NCBI RefSeq assembly: GCF_000473205.1
Contig: NZ_AXBF01000007.1
Location: 28,210-92,209 of the forward strand
Origin: Pseudophaeobacter arcticus DSM 23566
Lineage (GTDB): Bacteria; Pseudomonadota; Alphaproteobacteria; Rhodobacterales; Rhodobacteraceae
Reading direction: 5' to 3'
DNA length: 64,000 nucleotides
Shown: piece after piece, positions 10,901 through 18,362 of the stretch
Numbering within the stretch: position 1 is the stretch's first letter
Layout: each line of letters starts with the position of its first letter
Notes under the pieces: generated by a model
Told to the model about the DNA's origin: nothing
The model's database searches: none
What the model saw: the letters and a program-made list of their open reading frames with translations, nothing else
Position numbers and translations under genes: made by a program

Positions 10901-10941
10901 TTCTGCTTCAGCTCTTTTAAGGCTTCCATGTCCAGCGGCAT
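4936..10941 (-). CDS. Giant Ala-rich helical protein with C-terminal HEAGH zincin domain
   Basis: A 2,001-residue protein of unknown function. Residues 1-120 form a compact basic N-terminal domain with two cysteines (near 65 and 80) that I do not recognise. A disordered Ala/Gln/Pro-rich linker follows (about 120-285, with QAGQQAG-type repeats). At least two copies of a helical repeat of about 60 residues, sharing the signature KIQTxWxxA, occur at about 285-345 and 365-420, followed by a second Ala/Pro linker (about 420-470). Then come about 1,200 residues of almost continuous Ala/Leu/Lys/Glu-rich helix. The C-terminal domain carries HEAGH at 1830-1834 and EWFSELYAAY at 1973-1982. This fits a zincin with a distal Glu ligand, resembling lethal-factor-like toxin peptidases in motif only. 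No signal peptide is seen. The start at 10941 puts a GGGGGG tract 6 bases upstream; ATG 10947 is also possible. Effector, toxin or large cytoplasmic scaffold are all open. Confidence 0.75.
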   Translation of the reverse strand: MPLDMEALKELKQKIKLARNKELSFALALGKKPEDCALIMHKERGGDKLLLQVKKIDGVQPQKSCYGTLTVDGQLVKLTCRSDPPAGLVKNFRIFFRSNSIAMKLAVLAPGETEFKLDPEDAAEADSPADSPAPQAAGDTETQSAAAAAPASDPGLSEAETRALQARIDAVKDALGGLEGAVLDKIAEGHRRAQMLLVAGDGAKTAGAKAAKLLDQLEKALQQIAQAAAKQAASQAGNQASQQVGKQAPEQAGQQAGQQAGEESGATPDPGATPDPLEARWQESSAKLEPHVRRVLAAGHGDVAKIQTIWSYAQEKAAAGNFAVALKAIGQLASLLSQAAEAAKVAKAAEVASGEDNSQLQAAWDGVLARYAPVVAALAAAQDPRATKIQTAWDMAVAAGQAGDFDKANMIVGRLRPVLDAAPAAAAAAPKAAAPAAGRTDPVAGPEAAPEAAPEAAPEAGPKKTAAAEQGAPLADSTDDPAKKQALQNIDKVRGTLLRVEGLIAAFGAPYPGEWSTLVQQAGGLLSPAEESAAEAIEKAAKQADSLLVDLEPKVKQLTLDKQTWQQQQPLFSARLEPIKAHALKAVDPVKSKLKALEDEIAAAEADAARFDFQKAASGIVSFLARGDALEALADDFAHYRAIQQERSVRVLSIRGKVSPRAPVQAAIDAVLTAYDDGVARAGTEDYEAAVQLMNKVPALDQKVALMLDRAKKLDGDPAAAGWVQQQGLLQAMQTYLTYFNSYPANVKALLSTGIARCQAALTANQPGAQPDLVKAAEALELAEREARDLRNRGDRAKAYVALRGVFDAKLGDFKAHAGHPGIDDVIARMEADSASAATSAGQRKFDGAARILAASQAEWPAYKQRADDYLAYKPKRDALEARLVALRKTPQAAAAVEELASCDLYLRQAATQGAARDYKSALDSVTAGDAAADVAQSLIEMRAEMAALKKDDVLAAVDKDVVAAFKNYEALASYVESKDDGTFASLRAAAAAEAQKGRTASMGASPDLDQVRAHLGAAISQLEGVLERVACKASFTSQRAAIRPAVETELKDGSAANDACLASDLLAITALLTTADDAVKAPGLDFGSGLAAVNEAQAAVAAARKKLALYAEAKLLKVQLGDAKRRLIRSRDRALGFTNPIDAKESLQIEIDKVTGFASAFDTNWAAGKHAASLTKLKADVQRAQAYEASRADYVTAIKRRQQWIYDDEVNIAGDPLLQKERDEIAAAKVKIAALLQQRAFKAAAKVTNDDSFAIDRGKALLVARTAYELKRQAAEAKVIEAETECAKVASNVALTAQAVGLRQRYSAAHGTTAVPARAFDTAAPAMDRLVADCQPVIDAAKTYLVFETARAEAETRIAAVKTPENERLIAPMIARLEGKYANALELAAKGNIGQAKALVDVLPQDCIEALAAAKNNAALTAIGDDLAGLAEEDTAGLTTAVAALRAVFDRLSGEAEAQYAAQLGGAKSQVEALEAQLKTEPNKVKQALPAALTACEELQLEISHHQQLSELASRVSSRIADKTAPFVKYSIIQEDAAALTAEVAAALKAARAGGDLAAASAAIEAVMDKHHALLLMAARHDQLVQDCDALEAAHKTLLGSAHRYVIREDLEQLAGYVAQARQAAEGRDHDSGEAHVKTAQALVVDARVKDKMAANQPPDTAEIKAIIARPGGDAQLDEMIKGLDGSAQRRVLKVAFEARYGCKLNLYRDASGTDAAGNARDIHAAGNLVAADAKKGPNIRRLYEVMSILPPQDTRDNRSMAIVGYEMVETQKGSVYSGGNKEVLMREGNANLSDAYGFGRPHEVGVVDADCEPADQEQVDFFSWNTLHEAGHAVDDQRSFMTGVAGDAAYGGWQEHGGNVKPVADAIAGHYDFDATYVAQYISNAAAAPALPDCPGNVDPEVWEQRRRQACAHVDMARAGNNPWGSAAIAGKLNIGGRVYHESYDTGSWNSYAFAARKQAITGYQFRAPGEWFSELYAAYHSKKLKDQHPAVQWLAKLV

Positions 10942-11462
10942 GACCATCCCCCCAACTAATCAATTGATAATACTATTTAAAACGATAATGCAGAGACCAT
11001 TCCAAGCCAGGATGGCAAGCCTCCCCCGGTCAGGATGCACTCAGATGGCAATGTGGTCCAGTTTTTTACCCGCCAGGCCAATTTTATCCGGCAGGCCCGT
11101 TGTCTCCGGCAGGCCCGTACTCCAGCCGGGGCCAGTGTTCCAATCGGGGCGGGCTTTGGCGCGGGAAAGCACAGACGCGGGACCCAAAGGCCCCGCGCCA
11201 GCAAAAGGTTAGGTGCTAAAAAGAGCTTGTCGACTCGCCACCACTCACGGTTCTTTACAGCTGTCGGACTGCGGATAAGTTTAAGCCAACACATTCAAGT
11301 GTCAATATGATACGGGCAAGTGTCAGTGTGATCCTAAAAAGTGTCAACATGATACGGGGTGTTCGGAATTCTGTTTACTTTTGTGTAACACTCGGCAAAA
11401 TAGTCGCCCATGCCCCGGCCCTAATCGTCGCAGAACCGCAGTCACAGAACCTCAGAGAGCCT
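10942..11462. promoter_or_regulatory. Divergent regulatory region of the giant zincin operon and wHTH gene
   Basis: About 520 bases with no supported gene. The end next to the giant gene (10955-10990) is strikingly AT-rich (TTGATAATACTATTTAAAA), suiting a promoter on the minus strand with TATTAT as a possible -10, though I find no good -35. The middle holds a 13-bp repeat (CCGGCAGGCCCGT, about 11088-11115). The end next to the regulator holds three phased 21-bp repeats, listed separately. Confidence 0.5.
11297..11359. promoter_or_regulatory. Three in-phase 21-bp repeats, operator-like
   Basis: Units start at exactly 11297, 11318 and 11339 with consensus AAGTGTCARYRTGATMC plus four less conserved bases. 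Each unit contains a near-palindrome, GTGTCA-N3-TGATAC, one mismatch from perfect in copies 1 and 3. A 21-bp period puts all sites on one helical face. The position, about 100 bases before the winged-helix gene and between two divergent units, suggests operators for that regulator; plasmid iterons are the alternative. Confidence 0.75.
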
Positions 11463-11756
11463 ATGCCCGAAATTTCCAAACTGACAGAGTTGAGAAAATT
11501 GCTTTTGGACATGGAACAGTCCATGGGGCTGCAGGATCTGTCGACTGTTGAGCGCGATATCTACTATGCGGCCAGCGATCACACCTCCAGTGCCGGCGCC
11601 GTCAAGACCACTCTGTTGCAAGAGCACGCGCTGCTGGCAAATGTTTCGCGTCCGACGTTTTTTCGGGCTCTGAAATCCCTGCAGGTCAAAGGCTACCTGG
11701 AACAGTGCAAAAACTCTGTTCGTGGTTATTATATTGTTAAGATCCCGGCGAGATAA
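11463..11756 (+). CDS. Small winged-helix transcriptional regulator
   Basis: A 97-residue protein that is essentially one winged helix-turn-helix domain: a helical lead (LTELRKLLLDMEQSMG), a second helix (VERDIYYAASDH), a recognition-helix region (NVSRPTFFRALKSLQVKGYLEQ) and a beta wing (NSVRGYYIVK). No ligand-binding domain is attached. The ATG at 11463 was chosen because upstream codons overlap the repeat region and lack protein character. It is followed after 28 bases by a membrane protein gene, so they probably form an operon. The operator-like repeats upstream suggest autoregulation and control of the divergent zincin operon; this is inferred from position only. The exact family (MarR-like or other) cannot be decided. 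Confidence 0.75.
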   Translation: MPEISKLTELRKLLLDMEQSMGLQDLSTVERDIYYAASDHTSSAGAVKTTLLQEHALLANVSRPTFFRALKSLQVKGYLEQCKNSVRGYYIVKIPAR

Positions 11757-11784
11757 CCCTAGGTAGCAATACGCGAGGGCAGCA

Positions 11785-12369
11785 GTGGCAACAGCACACA
11801 CAGGGAAGCTACGCGACCTGGGAAAAGAGACAGCCATTGTGTCTTTGGCCTATCTCGGAGCCTTTTTTGCCACCTTTGAGGTGCTGATGCCGATGCAAAA
11901 CAGCCTGTTTCCCGGTTTCGACAGCCGGGCCAGCCTGTTGTTCCTCCCCCATGGGGTGCGGGTGCTGGCCGCCTGGCTGCTGGGGGGGCGCTCTGTGCCG
12001 GCGCTGCTGCCGGGGGTTGTTTTTGTGTTTTTCTATCTGGTTGGCTGCAGCGCCTTTAGCCCCAGTCGCCTGGCAGCCATCGCCGGTGCCGTCACCGTGC
12101 CCGCGGCCTGTTTCTTTGTGCTGCGTCTGCTGGGGCATGATCTCAGACCCTCCCCCGAGCGCAGGCCCTGCTGGCTCTGTATCATGGGCATCGGGCTGGT
12201 GATCTCCCTGGTGACCTCGCTGGTGACCAACTATGCCTTTGACAGCGCCCCACAGGATTACATTGCCTATCTGATCGGCGATATGTTTGGGTTGTTCTTC
12301 CTGATGCTGGTCCTGATGCTGATCTTTCGCGCCCTGCGCCAGTCCAACCTGTCCACCCCCTCCAGCTAG
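11785..12369 (+). CDS. MASE1-like integral membrane protein
   Basis: A 194-residue polytopic membrane protein with five or six hydrophobic segments. The stretch LLFLPHGVRVLAAWLLGGR resembles the conserved signature of MASE1-type membrane sensor domains, which are usually fused to GGDEF, EAL or kinase modules; here the domain stands alone, with no cytoplasmic output. The start is a GTG at 11785, close behind the winged-helix gene, which suggests cotranscription. It could pass a signal to the neighbouring regulator or to the GGDEF/EAL protein, but the sequence does not show this. Confidence 0.7.
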   Translation: MATAHTGKLRDLGKETAIVSLAYLGAFFATFEVLMPMQNSLFPGFDSRASLLFLPHGVRVLAAWLLGGRSVPALLPGVVFVFFYLVGCSAFSPSRLAAIAGAVTVPAACFFVLRLLGHDLRPSPERRPCWLCIMGIGLVISLVTSLVTNYAFDSAPQDYIAYLIGDMFGLFFLMLVLMLIFRALRQSNLSTPSS

Positions 12370-12414
12370 TTCGCTCCCGTCCAACCCGGCCATGCAAGCA
12401 GCCGGGTCAATCGG

Positions 12415-12479
12415 CCCATTCAACTGGCCTGCTCAACTGGCCCATTCAACTGGCCTGCTCAACTGGCCCGCTCAACTGG
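12415..12479. repeat. 13-bp tandem repeat, five copies
   Basis: Units at 12415, 12428, 12441, 12454 and 12467, alternating CCCATTCAACTGG and CCTGCTCAACTGG. The array lies between convergent genes and its last unit supplies the stop codon of the chemoreceptor gene. A change in copy number would leave the reading frame intact because the stop lies inside the terminal unit. Confidence 0.9.
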
Positions 12480-15126
12480 CCTGGCGCAGATCTGCCGCCG
12501 CCGGATCCCAGCTGGCCTGCTCCGCGCCGCCGCCAGTGCGAAACCCGCCCAGAGCCGCATCCATCGCCTGCGCCTCCTGCGACAGCCCGATGCTGGAGGA
12601 GGTCACCTCCTCGAACAGGGCGGCATTTTTGGCGGTGGCATCGTCCAGATTGCCCATCGAGGCATTGATCTCTTTCAGATTGCCGGACTGTTCCGATGAG
12701 GCCCGGGAAATATCCTGCATCAAGGCCGCCGCACTGGTCACAGAGGTGGAAATCTCCCCGATCACCGCGCCGGTGCGCGCCACCAGATCGGCGCCCAGCT
12801 CGACGTTTTCGCCGCTTTCCGCCACCAGGATGGCAATCTCCGTGGCCGCTTCCTTGGAGCGATGCGCCAGGGTGCGCACCTCCGAGGCCACCACCGCAAA
12901 CCCCTTACCCACATCCCCGGCCCGCGCCGCCTCGACACCGGCATTCAGCGCCAGAAGGTTGGTCTGTTTGGCAATGTTTTCAATCATCCCGATGATCTTG
13001 GCAATCTTGTCCGAACTGTCTTTGATACTGTCCATGGCCGCAACGGTCTGGCGCACCACATTCAGGCTTTCATCCGCATTCTGCCGCGCCACCTCCACCG
13101 AGGCCGAGGCCTCTCCGGATGCGGTGGCCGTCTGGGAGATCGAGACCGAAAGCTGGTTCACCGCCGCCGCCGTGCTGGCCAGCGTCTGCGCGGTGCGTTC
13201 CGAGCGTTCCGACAGATCGCGCGAGGCGGCGGAGATTTCCGAGGTGCCCCCGGCAATGGATTTGCCGCTCATGCTGAGGCTGCTGACAGAGACTTCCAGG
13301 CCTTCGAGGGCGGCGTTGAAATCATCCCGCAGCTTGGCATAGCCGGGGCTCATGTCATCGTGGATGCGAATGGTCAGATTACCGCGTGACAGCTGCGCCA
13401 GACCCTCGCCAATGGCGGTTACCGCTGCGGTCTGATCGGCCTGCCGCTTCTGGCGCTCGGCCGTGGCGGCTTTTTCGTTCTCGGCCTTTTCCACCAGCCC
13501 ATCCCGGAACACCGACAGGGCGCGGGCAATGCGGTAGATTTCATCACTGGCGCGGTCAAACCCCGTCACCGGGCTCAGATCGCCCTCGGCCAGACATTCG
13601 GTGGTTTCGCTGATCCTGGCCAGCGGCCGGGTGACCAGAATCCGGGTCAGCACCAGCGCCAGCACCAGCACCCCGGCAAGCCCCAACATCAACATCTGCA
13701 TGCGCTGTTGCGCAAGCCCCATGCGGGTGGTGATCCCATTGGCCATTTCGGCAATTTCAACCTGGCTGACCGCGCCCAGATCAGCCGCATGACGGGCAAT
13801 GCTCAACACCACCTCGGCGGTATGATGCGAGGCCTCAGCGGCGGCGGTATTGGCTTTCAGCGAGCCCACCTTAAAGGCTGCCAGCCCCTGCTCGGGATCG
13901 GCCAGGGCAATCATCCCCTCCAGTTCGCCGACAAGACTGCCTTCGTTGAAGTCCAGAAACTCGGTCAGCCCTGCGGCGGCCTGTTCTATCGGTGCAATGG
14001 TGGCTTCGGCGGCAATGATATCCGAGGCGGCGACAACATCCAGAGCCGCCAGCTGGAACGCGCTGATCGCGCCGGTCACCCGCAACAGATCCTGCAGAAC
14101 CCCCACCTGGTTGTCCAGCAGGTCCTGGATCGCCTGCTTGTTGTTGTCGCTGGCCTGGCTGGCGGCCACCGACAGGGTAAAGACCATCTTGTCCAGCGCC
14201 CGTGACAGCGGCGCCGAGCTGGTCTCGCGCGCCTTCAGCACAACCTTGCGGTTTTCTTTCTGGTCCTTGCGGCTGGCATTCAGGGTGCTCCTGAAGACCT
14301 CAACCCCGTCGCGCACCCGTCTGGCGCCAAAGGCATCCAGGCCAATCTCTTCCAGCTGATCCAGAATCGGTTCCAGATGGGCCAGCGCGTCGATGGCCAT
14401 GACCTCCAGCGCCTTGCGGGTTTTGACATCGCGCACATGGCCCAGAGCCAGCGCCGCACCGGACAGCAAATTGATATCGCCGCGCGCCTCCAGCAGGGTC
14501 TGCAAACCACCAAACTGTTTTTCCACCAGATCGCTCAGCACCCCGTCCACCTGGGTGATGGTCTCGTCGCCGCCCGCGCGCAGATTGCGATAGGCCTCAT
14601 CGGCAACCACCAGAAGTTTGCCCTGCAGCAGCTCGCTGTAGCCCTGCAGTTCAGCGGTCTGGGCTTCGATCCGGGCCTGATTGCGAAAGACGCTTCGGCG
14701 GGCGGCGACCAGGCTTTTCAACGTCGCTGCCGCATCCGCCGCCTCCACCTTGAACCCCTCTTGTTCACCAGCCGGCATGGCCGCGATACTGGCGTTCAGC
14801 GCTTCGGCCGCCTGCGCCACCAACTGTTCGGCATTCGCCAGCTCAGCCTCATCTGTCGACAGCAGGACCCGGGTCATGGCGTTTTTGCTTTTGCTGGCGG
14901 ACTCGCCCAGTTTCCGGCTCATCTCAAGATGCGGCAGCTTGTCCCCTGACAGCTGCTGCATCTGGCTGCCGACATCGCCAAAAACCAGAGTGACCAGAAC
15001 ACCGCCCACCGCCGTAGCCGCCCCCAGCGCCAGCAGGATCAGGGTAATCTTGGCACCAATGCTGGAGAAGGGCAGCCTTCTGCGTTTGGCACCCGCCGGT
15101 TTCTTTTCCGCGTCTACTATTGTCAT
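12472..15126 (-). CDS. Methyl-accepting chemotaxis protein
   Basis: An 884-residue chemoreceptor. A first membrane segment (about 26-48, [16 protein letters not shown]) is followed by a large helical periplasmic sensor of about 390 residues, a second membrane segment (about 440-460), a HAMP domain, a second HAMP-like stretch (about 540-590) and the cytoplasmic signalling coiled coil. The hairpin tip is present ([16 protein letters not shown] near 710-730), which is the CheA/CheW contact region. The ligand is unknown; no nearby chemotaxis gene (cheA, cheW) is present, so it should plug into a chromosomal array. The stop codon lies inside the 13-bp tandem repeat array. Confidence 0.93.
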   Translation of the reverse strand: MTIVDAEKKPAGAKRRRLPFSSIGAKITLILLALGAATAVGGVLVTLVFGDVGSQMQQLSGDKLPHLEMSRKLGESASKSKNAMTRVLLSTDEAELANAEQLVAQAAEALNASIAAMPAGEQEGFKVEAADAAATLKSLVAARRSVFRNQARIEAQTAELQGYSELLQGKLLVVADEAYRNLRAGGDETITQVDGVLSDLVEKQFGGLQTLLEARGDINLLSGAALALGHVRDVKTRKALEVMAIDALAHLEPILDQLEEIGLDAFGARRVRDGVEVFRSTLNASRKDQKENRKVVLKARETSSAPLSRALDKMVFTLSVAASQASDNNKQAIQDLLDNQVGVLQDLLRVTGAISAFQLAALDVVAASDIIAAEATIAPIEQAAAGLTEFLDFNEGSLVGELEGMIALADPEQGLAAFKVGSLKANTAAAEASHHTAEVVLSIARHAADLGAVSQVEIAEMANGITTRMGLAQQRMQMLMLGLAGVLVLALVLTRILVTRPLARISETTECLAEGDLSPVTGFDRASDEIYRIARALSVFRDGLVEKAENEKAATAERQKRQADQTAAVTAIGEGLAQLSRGNLTIRIHDDMSPGYAKLRDDFNAALEGLEVSVSSLSMSGKSIAGGTSEISAASRDLSERSERTAQTLASTAAAVNQLSVSISQTATASGEASASVEVARQNADESLNVVRQTVAAMDSIKDSSDKIAKIIGMIENIAKQTNLLALNAGVEAARAGDVGKGFAVVASEVRTLAHRSKEAATEIAILVAESGENVELGADLVARTGAVIGEISTSVTSAAALMQDISRASSEQSGNLKEINASMGNLDDATAKNAALFEEVTSSSIGLSQEAQAMDAALGGFRTGGGAEQASWDPAAADLRQAS

Positions 15127-15232
15127 GTTTTACCGCGCCTTCAGCTAATTCCAAACAGCCCCAAAACCAAGCGGAGCCGATACACCCTGATCAAACGCCA
15201 CAGCTGCCGGAGCCAACAACTGCAGACACAAC

Positions 15233-15496
15233 TCACCAGAGAAGAGCCTGACCGTTCCCAACAGACAGGCCATAAGAGGGTAAAAGAAGCATGATCAGTG
15301 GATAAAAAAACGCCGCGAACTTTAATGGTCTCCAGGCCCGCCGCCAGAACATCCGTGCAAAGACTGCACCAGCAAGCACGACCCAAAAGACGGTCCTCGC
15401 GATCTCATGCAAAGAGAGTGACAGATCTGCTTGGCCGATGGGTGACAGTACTGCTTTGCGGCTACAGGAAAGTCGCCAATAATCCATATTATGCAA
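15233..15496 (-). CDS. Possible small membrane protein (hypothetical)
   Basis: An 87-residue frame starting 21 bases behind the RTX gene on the same strand. It has two hydrophobic stretches (about 34-50, TVFWVVLAGAVFARMFW, and 60-78, FAAFFYPLIMLLLPSYG) separated by a basic loop RRAWRP, as in a two-helix membrane protein. Codon use is less GC-biased than in the neighbours and I recognise no family, so it may be chance. The rest of the gap between 15127 and 15517 shows nothing else. Confidence 0.35.
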   Translation of the reverse strand: MHNMDYWRLSCSRKAVLSPIGQADLSLSLHEIARTVFWVVLAGAVFARMFWRRAWRPLKFAAFFYPLIMLLLPSYGLSVGNGQALLW

Positions 15497-15517
15497 AATA
15501 TCTTGATATGCCGGGGG

Positions 15518-17968
15518 TCAGAACAGGAAATCATCCGCCGTGACCGCCTCCAGCTCGAGCCCCTGCAACAGGATCTCGCCATTGCCGGTGACCACCAGAA
15601 CGCCGCCCGCCTGCTGGCTGACCACAAGATCCGAGAAATCATCCCCCGCGACCCCCATGGCGCGCAGATCAATCACATCCTCCCCCGGGGTGAAATCGGT
15701 GATCTCGTCGCGCCCGTGTGTGCGGCCAAAGATAAAGCTGTCAGCGCCACCACCACCGGTGAGCCAGTCACCGCCGATATCCCCCGACAGGCTGTCATTG
15801 CCATTGCCCCCAAACAGGTGGTCGCGGCCACGCCCGCCCCGGAGATCATCATCCCCGTCATAGCCCCAGGCCCAATCCGCATCCGCGCCCCCCTTCAGGG
15901 TATCATTGGCGGCGCCGCCAAACAGGCTGTCGGCGCCGGCCTGACCAATCAGCAGATTGGCCCCTGCCTCGCCCCAGAGCCGGTCATCGCCGGTGCCGCC
16001 GCGCAGGTCATCATTGCCCGCCCCGCCATAGAGAAAATCCACCCCGGCATTGCCCTTGAGCCTGTCATCCCCGGCGCCACCCCAGAGGATATCATCGCCC
16101 TTGTGGCCCTGCACATCATCGTGCCCCGCTCCCCCCGACAGGTGGTCATTGCCGCCGCCGCCCAGCACCAGGTCATCGCCCAGCTCCCCCTCCAGGGTAT
16201 CAGCGCCCCAGCCGCCGCGCAGGGTGTCATCGCCATCGCCGCCCAGCAGCTCATCATTGCCGCCCTGCCCCAGCAGCTCATCATTGCCGCCCAGCCCCTG
16301 CATCCGGTCGGCGCCGGTGGTGCCGGCCATTTGATCCGCCCCGCCGCCGCCATATTGGATCTCCTGATCCGAGGGCTCTGTCGGAGAGATCCGGTCCGGC
16401 GTCGCAAAGCGCCCATCGGGCCAGAGATCCGTCAGGCTCAGCGCCCCGCCACCGGCGCGCAGGATCACAATCTGGCTGCCGCCAAACTGCAGCCGCAGGC
16501 CTCCGGGGATGTTTTCAACCTGCAGCTGCGCCGGACTGTAAAGCCCGGGGATCAGCGACAGATCCAGATGATCGGTGCCGGGGTGGAAATCGGTCACGGT
16601 CACCCCTGCCGCTGTCAGTGTCGGCGTTGCGCCAACCACAAAGCAATCGGCGCCCGCGCCGCCGGTCAGCCGGCTGCCATCGCCGCTGGCCACCAGAATG
16701 TCATCGCCCAGGCCCCCATTTAAAGTCACCAAGGCCGTCGCGCCCCCCTGCAACAGATCATCCCCGGCGCTGCCCCAGAGCGTGCCCTGATCAAGACTCT
16801 GCACCACCCCGAGGGTCGAAAGATCCAGACTGAACCGGGAAATACCGCCCGCCGTGCCGGAGGTGACATAGATCTCCAGCTGATCCCCCAGCACGGTCCC
16901 CTCCAGCGCGGTGACATTCTCCAGCCCCAGACCCTGGGCATGGGCCAGGCTGGTCACATGCAACAACTGCCCCGAGGGCAGCAGCCGCAGCAGGCTGATG
17001 CCATCATCCGCCCCCGCCGCCAGCACCAGCACATGCTCCCCGACCTGCACCACCTCCAGCACCGCCACGCCGCCAAACCGTGTTGCCAGGGTATCATTCA
17101 GCTGATCACTGAGCTCGAGACTGCCATCCGCCGCCACCCGCAACAGGCTGAGCGATCCAGTCCCGGAGGCGGCCAGCAGCAGCCAGCTGGCGCCATAGGC
17201 CTGAAAGCTTTGCAGCGCGCTGGGATCCGACACCGGCAGCCCCTCGGCCATGCCAAAGCTATCCGCCGCCTGCAGCGCCCCGGTCTGGGTGGTGATCCGG
17301 TAGCTCCGCACCCCCTGCCCCATGGCATCCAGCGCAAACAACAGATCACCGTCGGCGCTGATCTCCAGCGCGCCTTGTCCGGGCAGGTGATAGGAGGCAG
17401 AGGTGCCGCTGGTGGCCACCTCGCCCAGGCTCTGCCCGGTGGCATCCAGGTGCCAGCCCGTGAGCTGACCTGCGGCACTGATGCCGTAGACCAGGCTGTG
17501 GCCCGCATTCAGGTCTGCATTCTGGCCCCCATCCTGGCCTGCATCTATCGGCGCCGTCACCAGCGCCTCCAGCCCCTGTGGCCCGCCAGTAGAGCCGCCA
17601 GTAGAGCCACCAGCAGATCCGGTCTCCAGCTCCTGTTGCTGCTGCCGGGCCAGGTTTCCATTGCTGCCGATCTCATATGACAGCAAGGCCCCCGAGCTGC
17701 TGCTCTGCTGGATCAGCCGCAGGCTGCCGCCGATCTCGCCCCAGCTGAGCCCGCCGGTGCCGAGGCTGGCGTTTTCATGCCAGTAGCGCTGCAACAGCTG
17801 CGGCGCCGCGGCGCTGCCATCCAGACGATAGAGGCTCAGCCCGCCATTCATCCCATTGCTGGCATAAAGCCAGCTGCCGCTTTCGGTCTGTACCACCGCA
17901 AGGTCGCGCAGATCCGCATCAAAGCGATCGCTGCCCGTCTGAAAGCGCTGCTGAAACTCAAACTCCAT
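15518..17968 (-). CDS. RTX calcium-binding surface or secreted protein
   Basis: An 816-residue protein. The N-terminal half (about 1-400) consists of regular beta-rich repeats of the kind SGNGSLSLLRVAADG and DGISLLRLLPSG, like a lactonase-type beta-propeller. After a short region with a first GGAGAD unit come about 12-15 nonapeptide RTX repeats GGxGxDxLx (about 540-760), for example GGDGDDTLRGG and GGAGNDDLRGG, which bind calcium after export. The C-terminus (ITDFTPGEDVIDL and an acidic/hydrophobic end) fits a type I secretion signal; no Sec signal is seen. No type I transporter is in the window. The start at 17968 was preferred because a GGGG site is 8 bases upstream; ATG 17974 is the alternative. 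A role in attachment or matrix is likely. Confidence 0.88.
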   Translation of the reverse strand: MEFEFQQRFQTGSDRFDADLRDLAVVQTESGSWLYASNGMNGGLSLYRLDGSAAAPQLLQRYWHENASLGTGGLSWGEIGGSLRLIQQSSSSGALLSYEIGSNGNLARQQQQELETGSAGGSTGGSTGGPQGLEALVTAPIDAGQDGGQNADLNAGHSLVYGISAAGQLTGWHLDATGQSLGEVATSGTSASYHLPGQGALEISADGDLLFALDAMGQGVRSYRITTQTGALQAADSFGMAEGLPVSDPSALQSFQAYGASWLLLAASGTGSLSLLRVAADGSLELSDQLNDTLATRFGGVAVLEVVQVGEHVLVLAAGADDGISLLRLLPSGQLLHVTSLAHAQGLGLENVTALEGTVLGDQLEIYVTSGTAGGISRFSLDLSTLGVVQSLDQGTLWGSAGDDLLQGGATALVTLNGGLGDDILVASGDGSRLTGGAGADCFVVGATPTLTAAGVTVTDFHPGTDHLDLSLIPGLYSPAQLQVENIPGGLRLQFGGSQIVILRAGGGALSLTDLWPDGRFATPDRISPTEPSDQEIQYGGGGADQMAGTTGADRMQGLGGNDELLGQGGNDELLGGDGDDTLRGGWGADTLEGELGDDLVLGGGGNDHLSGGAGHDDVQGHKGDDILWGGAGDDRLKGNAGVDFLYGGAGNDDLRGGTGDDRLWGEAGANLLIGQAGADSLFGGAANDTLKGGADADWAWGYDGDDDLRGGRGRDHLFGGNGNDSLSGDIGGDWLTGGGGADSFIFGRTHGRDEITDFTPGEDVIDLRAMGVAGDDFSDLVVSQQAGGVLVVTGNGEILLQGLELEAVTADDFLF

Positions 17969-18136
17969 GTTCATATCCCCAGGCCGTCTCGTGACCCAGG
18001 ATGGCCTCCGCAGCACGGCAGGTATCAGGATCTAAACCGCACAATACAGTGGCGATTGTTAACAAATTGGCGACAATCCCAAGGGCTTGCTGGTGGGCGA
18101 AAAAATCCCAGTGGCCTGGTCATTGGGGCAAGAATC

Positions 18137-18160
18137 AGCGCCCAGAACGGGCGCTTTTTT
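18137..18160 (+). terminator. Rho-independent terminator or leader attenuator
   Basis: Perfect 7-bp stem AGCGCCC/GGGCGCT with loop AGAAC followed by six T. It works only in the plus direction, yet no plus-strand gene lies upstream; the next gene starts 200 bases downstream. It may end a short RNA started between 17970 and 18130, or attenuate the DUF2793 gene. The rest of 17969-18362 holds a pyrimidine-rich CCCTSTRTCC-type repeat (about 18295-18345) and no gene. Confidence 0.7.
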
Positions 18161-18362
18161 GCCACCAGATTTGCCCCTGCGGCACCCTGCTCGGGCCCGG
18201 ATTTTCCCTGTTGCCCTGCGGCTGTTGCCGCCACCGCGCCCGCGCGGTTAGCGCCGCTTTGATCTGCACAGCCGATGCTGGCGCGCAGCTTTCTTGCCCT
18301 CTGTCCCTGCCCTCTATCCCTGTCCTCTGTCCTTGTCCGCTGCCCACAGGAGCCCAAGCCCC

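Noticed and set aside
11297..11359. A second plasmid origin built on the 21-bp repeats
   Set aside because: No initiator-like gene or DnaA box lies near; position between divergent genes favours operators. Kept only as an alternative in the feature note.
12415..12479. CRISPR array
   Set aside because: Units are 13 bp, directly adjacent and without unique spacers; this is a simple tandem repeat. None of the other arrays has spacers either.
15491..16723. 410-codon plus-strand frame opposite the RTX repeats, rich in Ile/Ala/Pro repeats
   Set aside because: Its regular repeats are the reverse complement of the GGxGxD repeats; there is no start context or family.
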